Shown here one piece after another: positions 1-12,000 of a DNA stretch of 64,000 nt. Below the pieces are notes generated by a model. That model saw nothing but the letters and a program-made list of their open reading frames with translations, searched no databases and was not told the DNA's origin. The translations under genes and the position numbers were made by a program. This DNA comes from Datnioides undecimradiatus (Eukaryota > Chordata > Actinopteri > Lobotiformes > Datnioididae): positions 434,001 through 498,000 of the forward strand of contig WARS01000015.1 in the NCBI GenBank assembly GCA_008933995.1, written 5' to 3'. How positions within the stretch are numbered: the stretch's first letter is position 1; every line of letters begins with the position of its first letter.

Positions 1-718
1 TCTATTTTCCATCCATTCAACTCTCTCATCATCCTCCCGGCTGCCACTATCATCCTCTTGTATCTTCATTCTCACTTTTCATTTTCTCCCGTACTCTTCT
101 CCTCTCTCCACTAATTTGCCATTGATTTTTTTTTTTAATCTCTCTTCATTTGTCTCTCACTCTTTCCTGCTCCCTGAACCGTTCCCTCCACCCTTAACTG
201 CGGCCGTGTGCTCTTGGTGTGAGGGAGGAAGAGGGTGAGCATGAGGGAAAGTAGCGGAAGAGGGTGGAGAGGAAGGCGAGGCACATAGTTGTGGCTGGCT
301 AATTGAAAGCCAGCAGTTTGGTCAGTGAAGTCCCGGTGTATGGGAGTGGTCAGGAATTTGCAATTCTTGGTCATGTTTGTGAAACAGAGGCAGGGCACAT
401 TTGTGTCAGCGTTCGCGTCTGTGGCGCTGGGGTTTGACAGATTGGGCGTGATTCGACTGCGTCTGCTTCTGTATTTTTATGTGCACGATTGACTTTTGCC
501 TTCTTGTCTAAATGTGTTTCAGTCTTGCTGCTGTTATTCTCCAGTGTTCGCTCCGTCTGTCCAGCCAGCTTTTGTAATGGCTGCTGCAGCATCATCACGG
601 CTGCGCTCAAAGAAAACGACTTTAGAGCCAGCCAAAATGAAAAGGTGGCAGGACCAGTCTTTCACTGGAAAATGCAGATTTCATCCCAGCTTCAGCTTGA
701 CCTTTGACCTCCTCCATA
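1..718. other. No gene seen (5' edge)
   Basis: The stretch opens with about 180 bases of pyrimidine-rich sequence. Only short overlapping reading frames follow, without codon bias or recognisable homology. It could be intergenic, or part of a long first intron of rtkn if that gene starts upstream of the window. Confidence 0.5.
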
Positions 719-1026
719 CCCTGCTGAAAAAACCAGCTTAGAACAACCAGGCTGGTCAGGCTGGTCAACCAGCTAAACCAGCTCAGGCTGGGCTGGTTAG
801 CCTGTTTAGAGGGGTTTTGGGCACTTTAGCTGGTCAGGGTAGCTGGTTAAGCTGGTCATTGCTGGACAATTGGCTGGTCACAGCTGGTCACAGTTGGTCT
901 AGCTGGCATTCCAGCTACACCAGCCTGCGACCAGCTTAACCAGCCAGCTCAACCAGCTTAACCATCTAAGTACCAGCTAAACCAGCTACCAACCTTTGCT
1001 GGTTTAAGCTGTTTTTTTCAGCACGG
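719..1026. mobile_element. Palindromic MITE with TA target-site duplication
   Basis: A 308-bp non-coding element is flanked by TA on both sides (717-718 and 1027-1028). The left end reads CCCTGCTGAAAAAACCAGC and the right end, on the other strand, CCGTGCTGAAAAAAACAGC, so the terminal inverted repeats are nearly perfect. The inside is built of many degenerate copies of CCAGCT/GGCTGGT in both orientations, so most of the element could fold on itself. TA duplication with inverted termini fits a Tc1/mariner-type non-autonomous element. No transposase frame is present. The family name is not assigned. Confidence 0.75.
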
Positions 1027-1174
1027 TACAGAATTGTCTCTACTCTTCAATCAATATGTAAATTAACTGTTAGCTCTGTATGTGCACAGGCTTCGGATGT
1101 GCAACGTATGCTACAGTTAAACACAAGACTTGTCCTCAAAACTGGTGCAGTCTACCAAGAGTCGTACAGACATG

Positions 1175-1470
1175 CTAGCTACTTTGGGCTCTGGTTTGGG
1201 CTTGTTGCACTAAATGCTGCTGTTAGCATGCTAACATGATCACAGTGACAATAAGAATTAACGTACTAACATGTTAACTACATACTGATATTTAGCTGGC
1301 AATGTTTATGGTGCTCACTATCTTAATGTGGTGAGTTAGCATGCTGCAGTTGCTAATTGACGCTAAACACAAAGTGGGTACAGTCTGGTGGAAATGTCAT
1401 TAGCTTTACAAGCACGTTTGACAAATCAGCATCAGTTCAGCAGTACATCCAAAGGGAACTTGAATGTTTT
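1175..1470. repeat. Degenerate perciform-type interspersed repeat
   Basis: The segment has the repeated phrases GTTAGCATGCTAACATGATC, GTGAGTTAGCATGCTG and CTAAACACAAAG, then GGAAATGTCATTAG. I recognise this order from an abundant unnamed repeat in perciform genomes. The ends are inferred and the copy looks old. It carries no reading frame. Confidence 0.55.
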
Positions 1471-4400
1471 GGGTTTCAGGGCAGTTTAATAGTTGAGCTT
1501 ATAGATGTTTCCCTTCAAACTACAAATTAACCTTATGGTTGTGCAAGAGAAAACCTGAATTATCCTCTGACAGCCATGAGTAGCAAACTTCACGACGATC
1601 CATTCAGTATTTGTTTTGACGGCCAAAGCGACCAGCAGGCTCACATAATGAAACGGACATCCCCGGAGCCACACTGCAAGCATGGCTAAAAATATGCTAG
1701 TGAAAGTCTGCTCTCAGTTTCCAGCTCCAGAATTAGTGGCGGCATTTTACAATTATGAATGTGAGTAATTTTGTCCAAAAATGTAAACACAGTTCGGTAA
1801 AAACTGCTTCTCTTCCCCGCTGTGACTTTCATTCCCAGGTGATTTGAATTAATATGTTTGTGCTGTCGGGAAGCAAACTGTTGTCTCTTGCTGTGTGAGT
1901 TAAACCTAACCCCGTGGACTAACCCCACGCTGTAAACTGCAGTCGTCTGGTCTGCAGAGGGATAGAGGTCAGAGGTCAAGGGTCAGTGATCCGAACAGGA
2001 AAGCCTACTCATGCAGAACAACGCATCGTAAACAAACCATTACACACCATCTGTGGCGGCGTCAAATCCCCGACCGACGTGGCGCATGTTTGTGTAGGTG
2101 TAGGTGTGTGTGTGTGTGTGTTAGCGTCTCGCAGATCACAGGCACACGAGTGAGGATCAACACACAAGCGCACGCAGCCAGACGGGGACAGGGAGGTGAC
2201 AGAGGAAGTGACCATCTGGTATCTACTGGGGCATCAGATTACCTGCTGAAAGGTTACATTGGCATTGTACTGCGTGCGTCACACAGCCTTTCTTTTCATA
2301 TGAATGACCCAGTGGCCAGCCCGCTCTACCCTCTTTTTGATTTTAACTCAAAAAGTGTGCAAACATTTAACCTAACCTCTGTCATAACTCTCTTTCACAG
2401 TTAATTGCCTACGAGCAGCTCCATTATGAAGTTTTCTCTTTTTTTAACCATTAGTGTCAAGTTTTGAAAAGACACGCACGTCTTTTTCCCCCCCCACTCC
2501 TATCGGACAAAGACGCCATCTCTCCCAATTATTTCCACGCCTGCTCATTTTCAGAGCTTTACGCTTCGTTACCGTGGCACCGGATTCGCTCATATAGACA
2601 CCCGCCGCCTCTTTCTCTCTTCATTTGCCGATTGCAGCCTCCCTACAGCCACCACCTTGTGTTTTTCCCGTCGTCCTCGCCCTCTCTTGCGAGCCCAGCA
2701 CCGTGATCCTCCTCCTTCCTCTCGCCTGTCCTCCCTCCTCATCTCCTCGCCGCTCACTCTGCTTGTCTCTTCACATTCAGAGCTTTTTCTTTCTTTTCTC
2801 TCACTCACGCTTCCCCTTTCTTATCTCTTTTCCTCTCAACTACCTCTCCCACTCCACTCCTCTCGCCCTGTCAACCCATATCTCCCCTCTTCTCTCACTC
2901 CCTCCTCTCCACTCCCTTCCTCCTGTCCCCCCTTGTTTTCTTTGACAGCTTTGCCTCCCCCTCTGTGTCGCTGCTTGACACCCAAAATGCGCTGCACCCC
3001 CCCCGCCGTCCATCCACCCTCGCCTCACCCTCTATCTGGCTGCTGTCCACATTGCCACCATCACAGGCGGGCAGCCTCTCTGGCATTGCCCACTGGTCTA
3101 ACACCTGCCACTCTGCGGACACCACATGAGGGAATCGCTCTGACAACGTGCGTGTTTGCTCGTGTTTACGTGTGAGCACTGGCGAAAGACTATAAAAAGA
3201 AAATGAGTTTATCATCCACTTCAGACATGTGTCCTGCTTGTTGTAAGACCGTGCGTTGTTGATCTCTGTCGTGCCTGTCTGTTAGCGTTTATGTCAGTTT
3301 CTGTCAGACCCAGACGTGTGGATTAGAGGTAGATCTAGGCTGCTCGTCTTCTATTCTGAGATCCCCCGGAAGGAGAGGCCTGTTAATGTAGCTGCTATAA
3401 ATACAGGACCTCCTCCTAGCGGGTCACTCTAAGACCCGCTGTGTGGAACTGGACTGTGCTGACAGCTCCTTTGCTCTGTGTACGTTCCTTCAAAGCTGGC
3501 CGGCTCGCCTCGGGCTCAGTGGTGCATGGGTGCGTGGTTTGTGGTGTCACCATTGACAAGGGCATTTGGACGGGGCCTGAGCTGAGCTTTCTCTGGTTTC
3601 TCTTTATATCTGCGGCTCACGTTGTTTATCGCTCTCGACCAACGGTTTTGCCCTGATCCCGTAATACATCAGTAATCCTCCCAACACACTTGTTCTATAA
3701 AAACGCCAGAAACAACGATAAATCTATATCATGTCCAAATTGCTTCATGCAAATTGTTAATTTCTCAGTTTACAGCGATGAATTATTAACAGTTCATTGA
3801 TTTTCAAAGCTGCCTGGTTGTTTGTTCATTTGAGTTATCGAAGAAATGCTTCCAGTTGGAACAACAGTTGGGTTTTGTTTAGAAGATGTTGTTCATTACA
3901 TTGGCGATCTAGAAAACGTGCACGCCTTATTCTAATGTTCTCTTCAGTTACACGAGAACACAAACGCAGGCTTGGGCGTCCTCTTCTCCCACTCTCTGTT
4001 ATAATTACTTATTCTCCGTCTCCAAGAACAGACGCAGAACAGAGAAAAACAACCCAATCAACCAGTCGGCTCTTATAAACAAACACTTGACCTATAAAAT
4101 TGAATTCTCTGCAGTTAACTGATATCTGTGTTTATACCGTCGCTGTAATTTGGACCCCTTTCTTTCACAGTCAAGAGTAGTGTAATTGCTTCTCAGTCAG
4201 CGCAAGTGTTTATTTAATGACGGGCTTATTTGTGCAGCTACATTGTGTTCGACATCCACGGCGTAGCTCTTGCGTGATCCCAGACTGATGATTATCGTCA
4301 TCAGTGTAAATGCACTCGATCACGCTCTCATTTTGCTAAATTCATCACTCCGAGCAGAACTACACCAGCAATCACCCTCCCTCCTTTTCAGCGCGATGCC

Positions 4401-5509
4401 ATAATTCATGTCGGACTATTACTGGCAGTGTTTTAAATGTTTTTGTGGTTCGGTTTCAGAGTGCAGTTCTCGGGATCTTGTGCGTGATTGGCAGCTGTTA
4501 GCGCAGCTTCCGATGCGGTCGCGTCCCCGGAAGCAAGTTGTTTTTTCCCGATACAAGCGGTTAATGAGAAGCCTCATTCTGATGTGCACCTCGTCCAAGC
4601 GAGAGTCCGTGACCAACTGTGGACTTTTATGTCCAAACTGCATTCATTCCTCACCCACTGCGCCTCTGTTGAACAAAGCGCGGAAGTCACGCCAGCACGG
4701 AGGCAGGTAGAGAGGAGAAGGGGGAGAGGAGAGGGGGGAGAAGAAAGAAAAGCCGATTGAGGACGGTGAAGTGGAACGGATGGAGTGTGAGAGAGGGCGG
4801 AGGAAAATGAGCGGTGAAAGTATAAAAGCTTAAATCAAAAGGATAAAAAATTCATAAGAATCAGGCAGAGTGAGGCGAAGATAAATGAAAAGTATTGGCG
4901 GCGAGGAGGGGAAGGTGCATTTATCAGGCAGAGCGAGGGGGTGGGAAGGAAGGGCGAAGGGAGCATTAGAGATTATTAGTGGGGAGAGCGCGAGCTTGTT
5001 AGTGAATCGACGAGCGTGCACATCCACACACACACACACACACATGCACGCGCGCGCACTCTGTCGGGCCAGATGTTGCACGCCGTTTGTTCGCTCGTTC
5101 ATTATAAACACAAAGTTAACGTAGTGTTTCCCCGAGTTGTTCAAGCAGCTCTCCAAAGACGACCGTCCCGACTGATTTTCCTTGGACTGGAGCTCTTGCA
5201 CTTCGATGTGCAAATACATGATCCGGAGCACTGGCGCTAACACTCAAGGTCGACCCAGCTCTGCTCCTGCTCGGTCTTTGTTTGATTCCAGGATCCCTTT
5301 GTACACTGTCATCCCTCTCACTCTGCTGACAGAGTGAAGAGGGGATTAGAGATTTGTTTAACCTCTGGACAGCGTCGCCAGAGACAGAGCCAGGCGGTTT
5401 AGGCTTGAGGAACCTGTACCGCCTGCATGTGTTTGGGTTTCCAGTGTGTGTGCGTGTGTGTGTGTACTCCTCCATAAGCGTGTGCAGAGTCTTTTTAATC
5501 ACAGGCAGG
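1471..5509. other. No supported gene; simple repeats and intergenic or intronic DNA
   Basis: No exon with recognisable homology is present on either strand. The stretch holds a (GT)n run near 2104-2121, the polypyrimidine tract described separately, a purine-rich patch near 4708-4760 and a (CA)n run near 5026-5043. The longest frames here are low-complexity translations of those tracts. Confidence 0.5.
2640..2990 (+). repeat. Polypyrimidine (C/T) tract
   Basis: About 350 bases are overwhelmingly C and T on the + strand (CTCCTCCTTCCTCTCG-type runs) with few purines. It is low-complexity sequence. The 172-codon open frame across it (2657-3175) is Ser/Pro/Leu-rich and looks like a by-product of composition. 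Confidence 0.7.
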
Positions 5510-5536
5510 ATGGCTTTCGTGCCCCAGATAAGCCAG
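5510..5536 (+). CDS. rtkn: Candidate first coding exon of rtkn
   Basis: An ATG at 5510 in good context (A at -3, G at +4) opens nine codons, MAFVPQISQ. They end at CAG before GTCAGA, a possible splice donor. The reading phase (0) matches the next certain exon at 6095, which begins with a whole codon. The joined peptide would read ...ISQ-DSDIQKK. Rhotekins use several alternative first exons, and the true one may lie left of the window. This is a proposal, not a firm call. Confidence 0.28.
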
Positions 5537-5559
5537 GTCAGATTTAGTTTAATAACATT

Positions 5560-5765
5560 TTATTTCTCGTGCGCGCGTGTGCGTGTGTTTGTGCGTCTGG
5601 GGGGTCTCTCGTTTGGGTTGCGGGCGTTAGCTGCTTGTCAAGCCGCGCTGCTCCCTCTGTGTGCGCAGTGAATAAGTTCGCACTAAATGATTCAGCATCT
5701 TCGCGTCTGCGCGGCGGGAGGCGGGCTCGTCAGTGAGAGGGCGAAAGGCCGCGTGTTTGAACATC
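5560..5765. promoter_or_regulatory. CpG-rich patch, possible rtkn promoter
   Basis: CpG dinucleotides cluster here (GCGCGCGTGTGCG, GCGGGCG, GCGCGGCGGGAGGCGGGC) in contrast to the flanks. It lies about 0.35 kb before the first certain rtkn exon. It could mark a transcription start for a short rtkn isoform. No TATA box was noticed. Confidence 0.3.
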
Positions 5766-5788
5766 ACCTATGCCACCACTTACATTTA

Positions 5789-5808
5789 CACACACACACA
5801 CACACACA
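5789..5808. repeat. (CA)10 microsatellite
   Basis: Ten uninterrupted CA units lie just upstream of the first certain rtkn exon. Confidence 0.9.
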
Positions 5809-6094
5809 CCACTCAGCAGACTCCTGAGTGCTTTCAGAGACACACCTCACTAATGTATCCACAAGAGACCTGTAATCTTCTAGAGACTTGCACTCTGTTG
5901 TTGTCTACTCTGCTTCTTAATCTTCTTTCCTCATTTCTGCCCAAAAGTCAAGCTTATTATCCACCTCACTTCGCACTTTGCTTATAATTTCCTCCTTCAT
6001 TTGTCAAAAATGGGATTCTTCTGTCATTTAAGTCTGACTTTGCTCTCTCTTGCTTTCCCTCCTCCACCTCCACCACCACCCCTTGTCCTTGCAG

Positions 6095-9000
6095 GACAGC
6101 GACATCCAGAAGAAGATTGACCATGAGATCCGGATGCGCGACGGGGCCTGCAAGCTGCTGGCCGCCTGCTCCCAGAAGGACCAGGCCTTGGAGGCGGCGA
6201 AGAGCCTGCAGACCTGCAGCACCCGCATCATGGCTTACATGTCGGAGCTGCAGAGGATGAAGGAGGCTCAGGTCATGCAGAAGGTCACGCGGAGGTCGTC
6301 GGATGCGGGGCCGATGGACGACAGGCTCCCGTGCAAAGGAAAAGTGGCCATTTCAGGCAAGTAGAGCCTTGTGCAAATGTCTGGGTTGTGTGTGCTGCTG
6401 GAGAAATGTGTATTTATGAAAAGCAGATGAGTTGAAAAAGATTAGAGGGAACATTTTTGGGAATATATAAGCAGAATATCTAAGGAAAATGAACCTCTTT
6501 GCTCCATTTAGTCCCATGATTTAATGCAGAGCTCGTCTCTGCAGGCAGAGGCACCAGCTTCCTATTAGAGGATGTTTCATTCTCTTTTATTGACTGAGGG
6601 GAAGGTGGTGACTTGCAGATGCTGCCCAGTGCAAAATGAGAGAGGGCAGTCTAACGGATGATTATGAAGCTTCTGTGTTTGCACCGCAGACGCGCTGCAG
6701 AGAGAGAATTCACACCGGGGAGCAAGACAGCAATGTCTCTTTTCAAGCTGTTCTTGTTTTGTTTGTTTTTTAGAACATGATGAGAAGGTAATAAATAAAT
6801 AAATATTAATGAGGTGTGAGACTGGGAGCATGTGTGTGTGTGTGTGTGTGTTCGTGGGTGGAGGTTCATGGGGGGGGGGGGCACTGCTGCATGTCTGGTA
6901 CCCAGCTGGAAAGCATGCTGGAGGCACGTGCGCAGTCGGTAATTAGCTGTGGAGACTTCAGCCTGTGACTGAGAGCAACATGGGTAGGGAGACACACACA
7001 TACAGACGCACACACACCAGTAAGGGTGATTAACATTTCTGCGGTCTAATCCCCCTGTCTGTTGTCGTTACAGATCTTCGAATCCCCCTCATGTGGAAAG
7101 ACACCGAGTACTTCAAGAACAAAGGAGGTGAGGAGCCACCTCTGTACGCCTGTGAAGTAGCTCATTGATGGGTTATTAACGACTCGTGCCTGCAGATTTA
7201 TTAATGATACCGTTATGAATGGGCCCCGCTCGAAGACGTTGAAGGTTTTGCATGATCACAGGCGTGAGCGTCCTCACTTCCGGGGGAACACAAATCACTT
7301 TTTAATCATTGGTTTTCTAAAAAAAACCAAATAAATGTGCCGACCTGTGAAACTGCGCAGACAGGACGGGACATCTTTTCTACTCAGAGCAGGTTCCGCT
7401 GCGCGCTTCCTGCAGCCGATCGTTGCAAGCTGCGGCGGCTTTACCAGATACCTCTGTGTTTTGCAGGAACTGCTAAAGACGTGAGAAACTTCTGGCAGCA
7501 CAACCCGACCCACTGTTCAGCCCTGCTGGCTTTGCCTCCTGGCTCCGTGAGGCAGCAGCAAACTGCTGAACTGGGTCATCATCAGTAGGGTAGAGAGTAC
7601 CGCCCCACTAATAATGAAAAACAAATGAAATCTGGTGTGCCTTTAAGAAACTGCCCGAGTCTTTTGACTGATGTTGAATATTACTGTGAATCAGATCTGA
7701 AACGGTTGTTATATTGACTATTTATCTACTATCCCACCCCCTCTTGATGGAGTCAATGCGGGTTAACCCCTGTGCAGTCATTATAACAGTCTCAGTGCTC
7801 ATCCTCTCTCCCCTGACAACTTGAATGGAATTAATCTGCATGACCTGTGCATATAAATGAACTCAAGAGACAGGTAGTAGACTCTTAACAAAGCTTAATG
7901 AGGCTGTTAGTCAAGGTCATTAAGCACACCGAGACATAAAATGAGCCCGGGAGGCAAGGAGGAGTAAAACATGCTCCTCTCTCACGTGTCCAGTCAGATT
8001 TCATTTGTTTGAGTTGTTTAGCTCACGCTTTGGATAACAAGCTTGAATATGAAATGTCAATGAGCCATAGACGTGGAAGCACATAAGTGGGAGCAGACCG
8101 CCTCTCTCAGCTTCTTCAGTTGTAACCTTGAATTTCAATGAGTAGAAGCGAAATTATTGAATTTTGGTTGTGCGGAAGCAGCAGAAGGGGGAAAGACGGT
8201 AGACCACCAGGTGCTAGGTTATTCCCATACGTTTCATATTGATGGTTATAACTCATAATCATATCGAAGCATGCCCAAAGAGGGCATTATAGCTCCTTTG
8301 CAGCGCATGCATATTCCCTGAAATCGCCGGCTCGCATTGGCTACTGCAACATTAAAGGCCGCTGTGTTTCAGCTTCAACCACCCAACGGCAAACAATACT
8401 TCTAGCCGTTGAGCTGAAAGTAACAGCGGTGGAGGCGCTTGTCAGCCTCTGGCCTCCACGCTTTGTTAAAACAGTCACCTAAAGTGAGTTTTCAAGCGAT
8501 GCAACTCCACGAAAACTGCGACGTTTCATAAATATAGCGCTTTCACTTTTCCTTTTTACCGTTTGTTCCCTCCGCCTTCCCCTTTGCAGAGCTGCACCGG
8601 TGCGCTGTGTTCTGCCTGCTGCAGCTGGGAGGAGAGATCTTTGACACGGACATGGTGATAGTAGACCGGACACTCACAGATATTTGCTTTGACAACACTA
8701 TCGTATTGTAAGTCGCCCGTCTGCGCCCACAAATCAAAAAGTGTTACTTGCGCCATTCAGTCTGCGTTCATCACTGTGTGCATCACTTTGCAGCAGCGAA
8801 GCTAGCCCGGGTTTCGAGCTGCGTGTCGAGCTGTACAGCTGCTGCTCCGAGGACGACTACTCAGCAGGGAGCACGCCAAGGAAGCTAGCCAGTAAACTGA
8901 GCTCCTCGCTGGGGCGATCAGCTGGGAAGAAGCTCCGAGCAGCCATGGAGCCTGGACCGTGTAGTCCCGTCAGCAACGGAGGGGCATCGCCTCTTCTGCT

Positions 9001-12000
9001 ACCAGTTCCCTCTGTCCCGTGAGTTGTGTTTGAAATATTAGCCACTTAGATAGATATTGAGCAACGGGAGAGCACAGTCGGGCATATTTATAGCGGCCAT
9101 TTCTCACCCTAAACGTGCACGCTCAAACTCAATACACGTCTTCTCCTCTCTCTTGTGTTTTGACAGGGGCCCAAAGTACCACCTCTTAGCTCATACCGCC
9201 CTGTCACTGTCACACGTCCAGGACAGCTTTCGCACGCATGACCTCACCATCTCAGGCAACGGTGAGTGGCAGCCTTCATCAATCTGTCTCCTCGCCATCT
9301 TTCTCCTTTCTCGCCCAAACCGGCCATCTGTCTGTTTCTTTTTTCCCAGTCCTCCTCTCACTCGTCACGGTCTCCCTCTTCTCGTCCATGCATTTTAATA
9401 ATTTCCCTGAAACCGCGCGATGCGGTGCGTCTTCTCCCCCCCCCCCCCCCCCTGCTCCTTCCCCTTCCTCTCTGTCCTCCCATGTTCCCTGACAGACATC
9501 CATTGTCAAGGTCACTGTAATAAAGGCTGCGCTGGTGAGGTGACTGCTGTGTAAAGCTGTAATGATGTGGGCTAACAAGGGCCCAGACCTCAGACAGACA
9601 GGCCCCTAGTGTTTTATTCATTGGCCCTTCAGCCTGCTGTAAAGTTTCATTGCTGCACTTCACGACACTCCCTGCAGCTGCCAGTCTTTTACACCCCTGC
9701 GCATGACGCGGGGAAGAAGTGTGTGCGTGGATGCGTACGGCTGCACATGTTTGTGTGTGACTCCTGAATGTCATGAGGGGGCATACTGTTATTTATTAAT
9801 GGTGTTTATCTTTCCCCGTGTCTCCCTCTCTCTGTAGAAGAGTGCTCGTATTGGCTGCCGCTCTATGGCAGTATGTGCTGCCGCCTCGCAGCTCAACCTC
9901 ACTGTATGACCCAGCAGATGATGAGTGGATGTTTGAAAGTTAAGGTAAGCCGGCAGGTGTGAGTGTGTGGGAGGTGATAGGGGGTCGCCTTTGGGTTTTT
10001 TTGGTTTATTCCCGTCCTTTCCCACCTCCTCTGCGTCTTTTACTTCACACGTCAACTCCTCTTCTCCTCCGCCTCGCAGCAGCTGGGTGGCGACCCCCAG
10101 AGTTGGACGGAAGTGTACGCCGCTCTCAAAGGAACAAGCCTCTTCTGCTACCACCGGCAAGAAGACGTGGAGGCTAACGTTGAGCCAGCTTTCACCATTG
10201 CCATCAACAAGGTTAGCAAAGGACTCGCGGGAAAATGGGGGAAAGGAGTAAATTCAGACTTTGATCCAGCCTTGCAGAACCTATACAGTTGTGTTGTTTT
10301 TGGTAATGCCTCAGGCATCGGTAGCCTTGATGGTAAGGAAGCGGGATCATGGATTGCTGCCAGCTTGAGTCTTGAGCCAACTGGCAGACTCTGAGCCAGA
10401 AAAGTAAATAAGAAATGATGCTCTTTTCTTAGCAACTACTATTAAGGTGCCCTTGAACAAGGAACTTAACCCTCAGTCGCCCCAGTAGAGCGGCTCCGGA
10501 GCCAAGAGTGGAGAACTGGTTCTGTTGCTCAGTTTCCAGGTGTAAATGTGTGAATGTTCAGCAAGGCTGGAAAGGAGAAACCATGTTTGAATAAAAGGCA
10601 GCGAAGAGTTGTTTAGTTTGAATCTCCCCGGTGTCTCCTTGAGTCTTGGAAACACGATAAGACGCAGCAGTCGAGCCCCATCCAATCGGGAATCGCATTT
10701 CTCTCATCCCTCCGTTTTTCCCAGGCGCCAAAAGTGAAGAGCGCTCGGTCAGCCAGTCAGGTTCTTGATCATCTTATTTCCTGTGTCTGCGTCTGAGAGT
10801 CGACGCCCGCGGGGCCTCTCATTCCTTCCACAGTGACTCATGCCGCCTTTTGTAGCCTCTGACCCTGAGCTCGCAGCTGACCCGAGCCAAGTCGATCACA
10901 TCAGGTCTGTGTGATCCTTTTGTTAGTCTCTTCGTCTGGCTCATCTCGAGAGGAAGGAGGGAGGGTAGCGCAGTGTGACGGGCGGTTGAGTGGAGCAACA
11001 CTGCCACCTAGTGCTCAGAAACAGACCTGCCACATTTGGAGTAGAACGAGGAGGTGGGAATTGGGAGTCTGCACCTTTTGTTGGATAATTGCTGAAGGGA
11101 AATGGTTTGGAAGAGGACTAATTAGTGGCTTTATTAGTGAGGGCTTATTTTCAGCGGGGACTCACAATTACAATTGGCGTAATGATCACTTGTTGCCGCA
11201 CATAATTTTGTTCATTCAGGAGCGCTGGCATTCGTTCGTGATTGTAGCCATTTTGCGGCGGATTATTGTACCCTTTGTGTTTCAGGAGACCAGGATACGT
11301 GCGTCAGAGAAGGACCCGCACAGCAAAGTTCAGAGCATCTGTATCAGCAACCAGTACGGCGGCGAGGAGGTCACGCACACGGTGACCACAGACAGCCGCG
11401 AGGACACACACCGGTGGATGGAGGCCTTCTGGCAGCACTTCTATGACATGAGTACGTGGGAAGTGTGCACGACGCGTCCACGCACAGTCACTCACACGTA
11501 TTGCATCAAAGCCTGAGCATTGTGACACAGACTGTAATTGTCAAAAGATGATTTAAACAACAATGTTGTACGTGCAGGAGCTGCAGAGATCAGGGAACAG
11601 ACCAGGTGATTGAAGCCAGTAAAGACACTGAGTAATATTGTTTCTTCTGCTTTTCGGGGACATTTTTCCGGTGAACGCGGGACGTCCCGGAGCGCCGCCA
11701 ACAGTCGCTCGGTATTTTTCCGTAGTTATTGAAGTCCCAGAGATCTGAGCGACCAAACGTCTTAACGTCTGAAGGGGTGTAACGTCAAAATGTGGCACCA
11801 AGCTTTATGAGAAAGTCGATTTATGGCAGCTTCTGGCGGACAACAACTACACTGATGCATGCATGCGTGGAGATTTGGCCCCACGGACATGCAACCAAAT
11901 GATTAAACTCATGGATTACTCTTAGTTTGACAATCCGTGGAAACATTTTGGATAATATAAGCGCACAGCTCAGCATATAGCTATGTATAAAGCTCTTAAT

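Noticed and set aside
2657..3175. 172-codon open frame on the plus strand
   Set aside because: It lies in the C/T-rich tract; the translation is Ser/Pro/Leu low complexity with no domain.
4830..5243. 137-codon minus-strand frame near 5 kb
   Set aside because: It is driven by the (CA)n repeat and open AT-rich sequence; no homology.
10911..11516. 201-codon open frame spanning rtkn intron and exon
   Set aside because: Only 11286-11451 is the real PH-domain exon; the rest is intron read-through.
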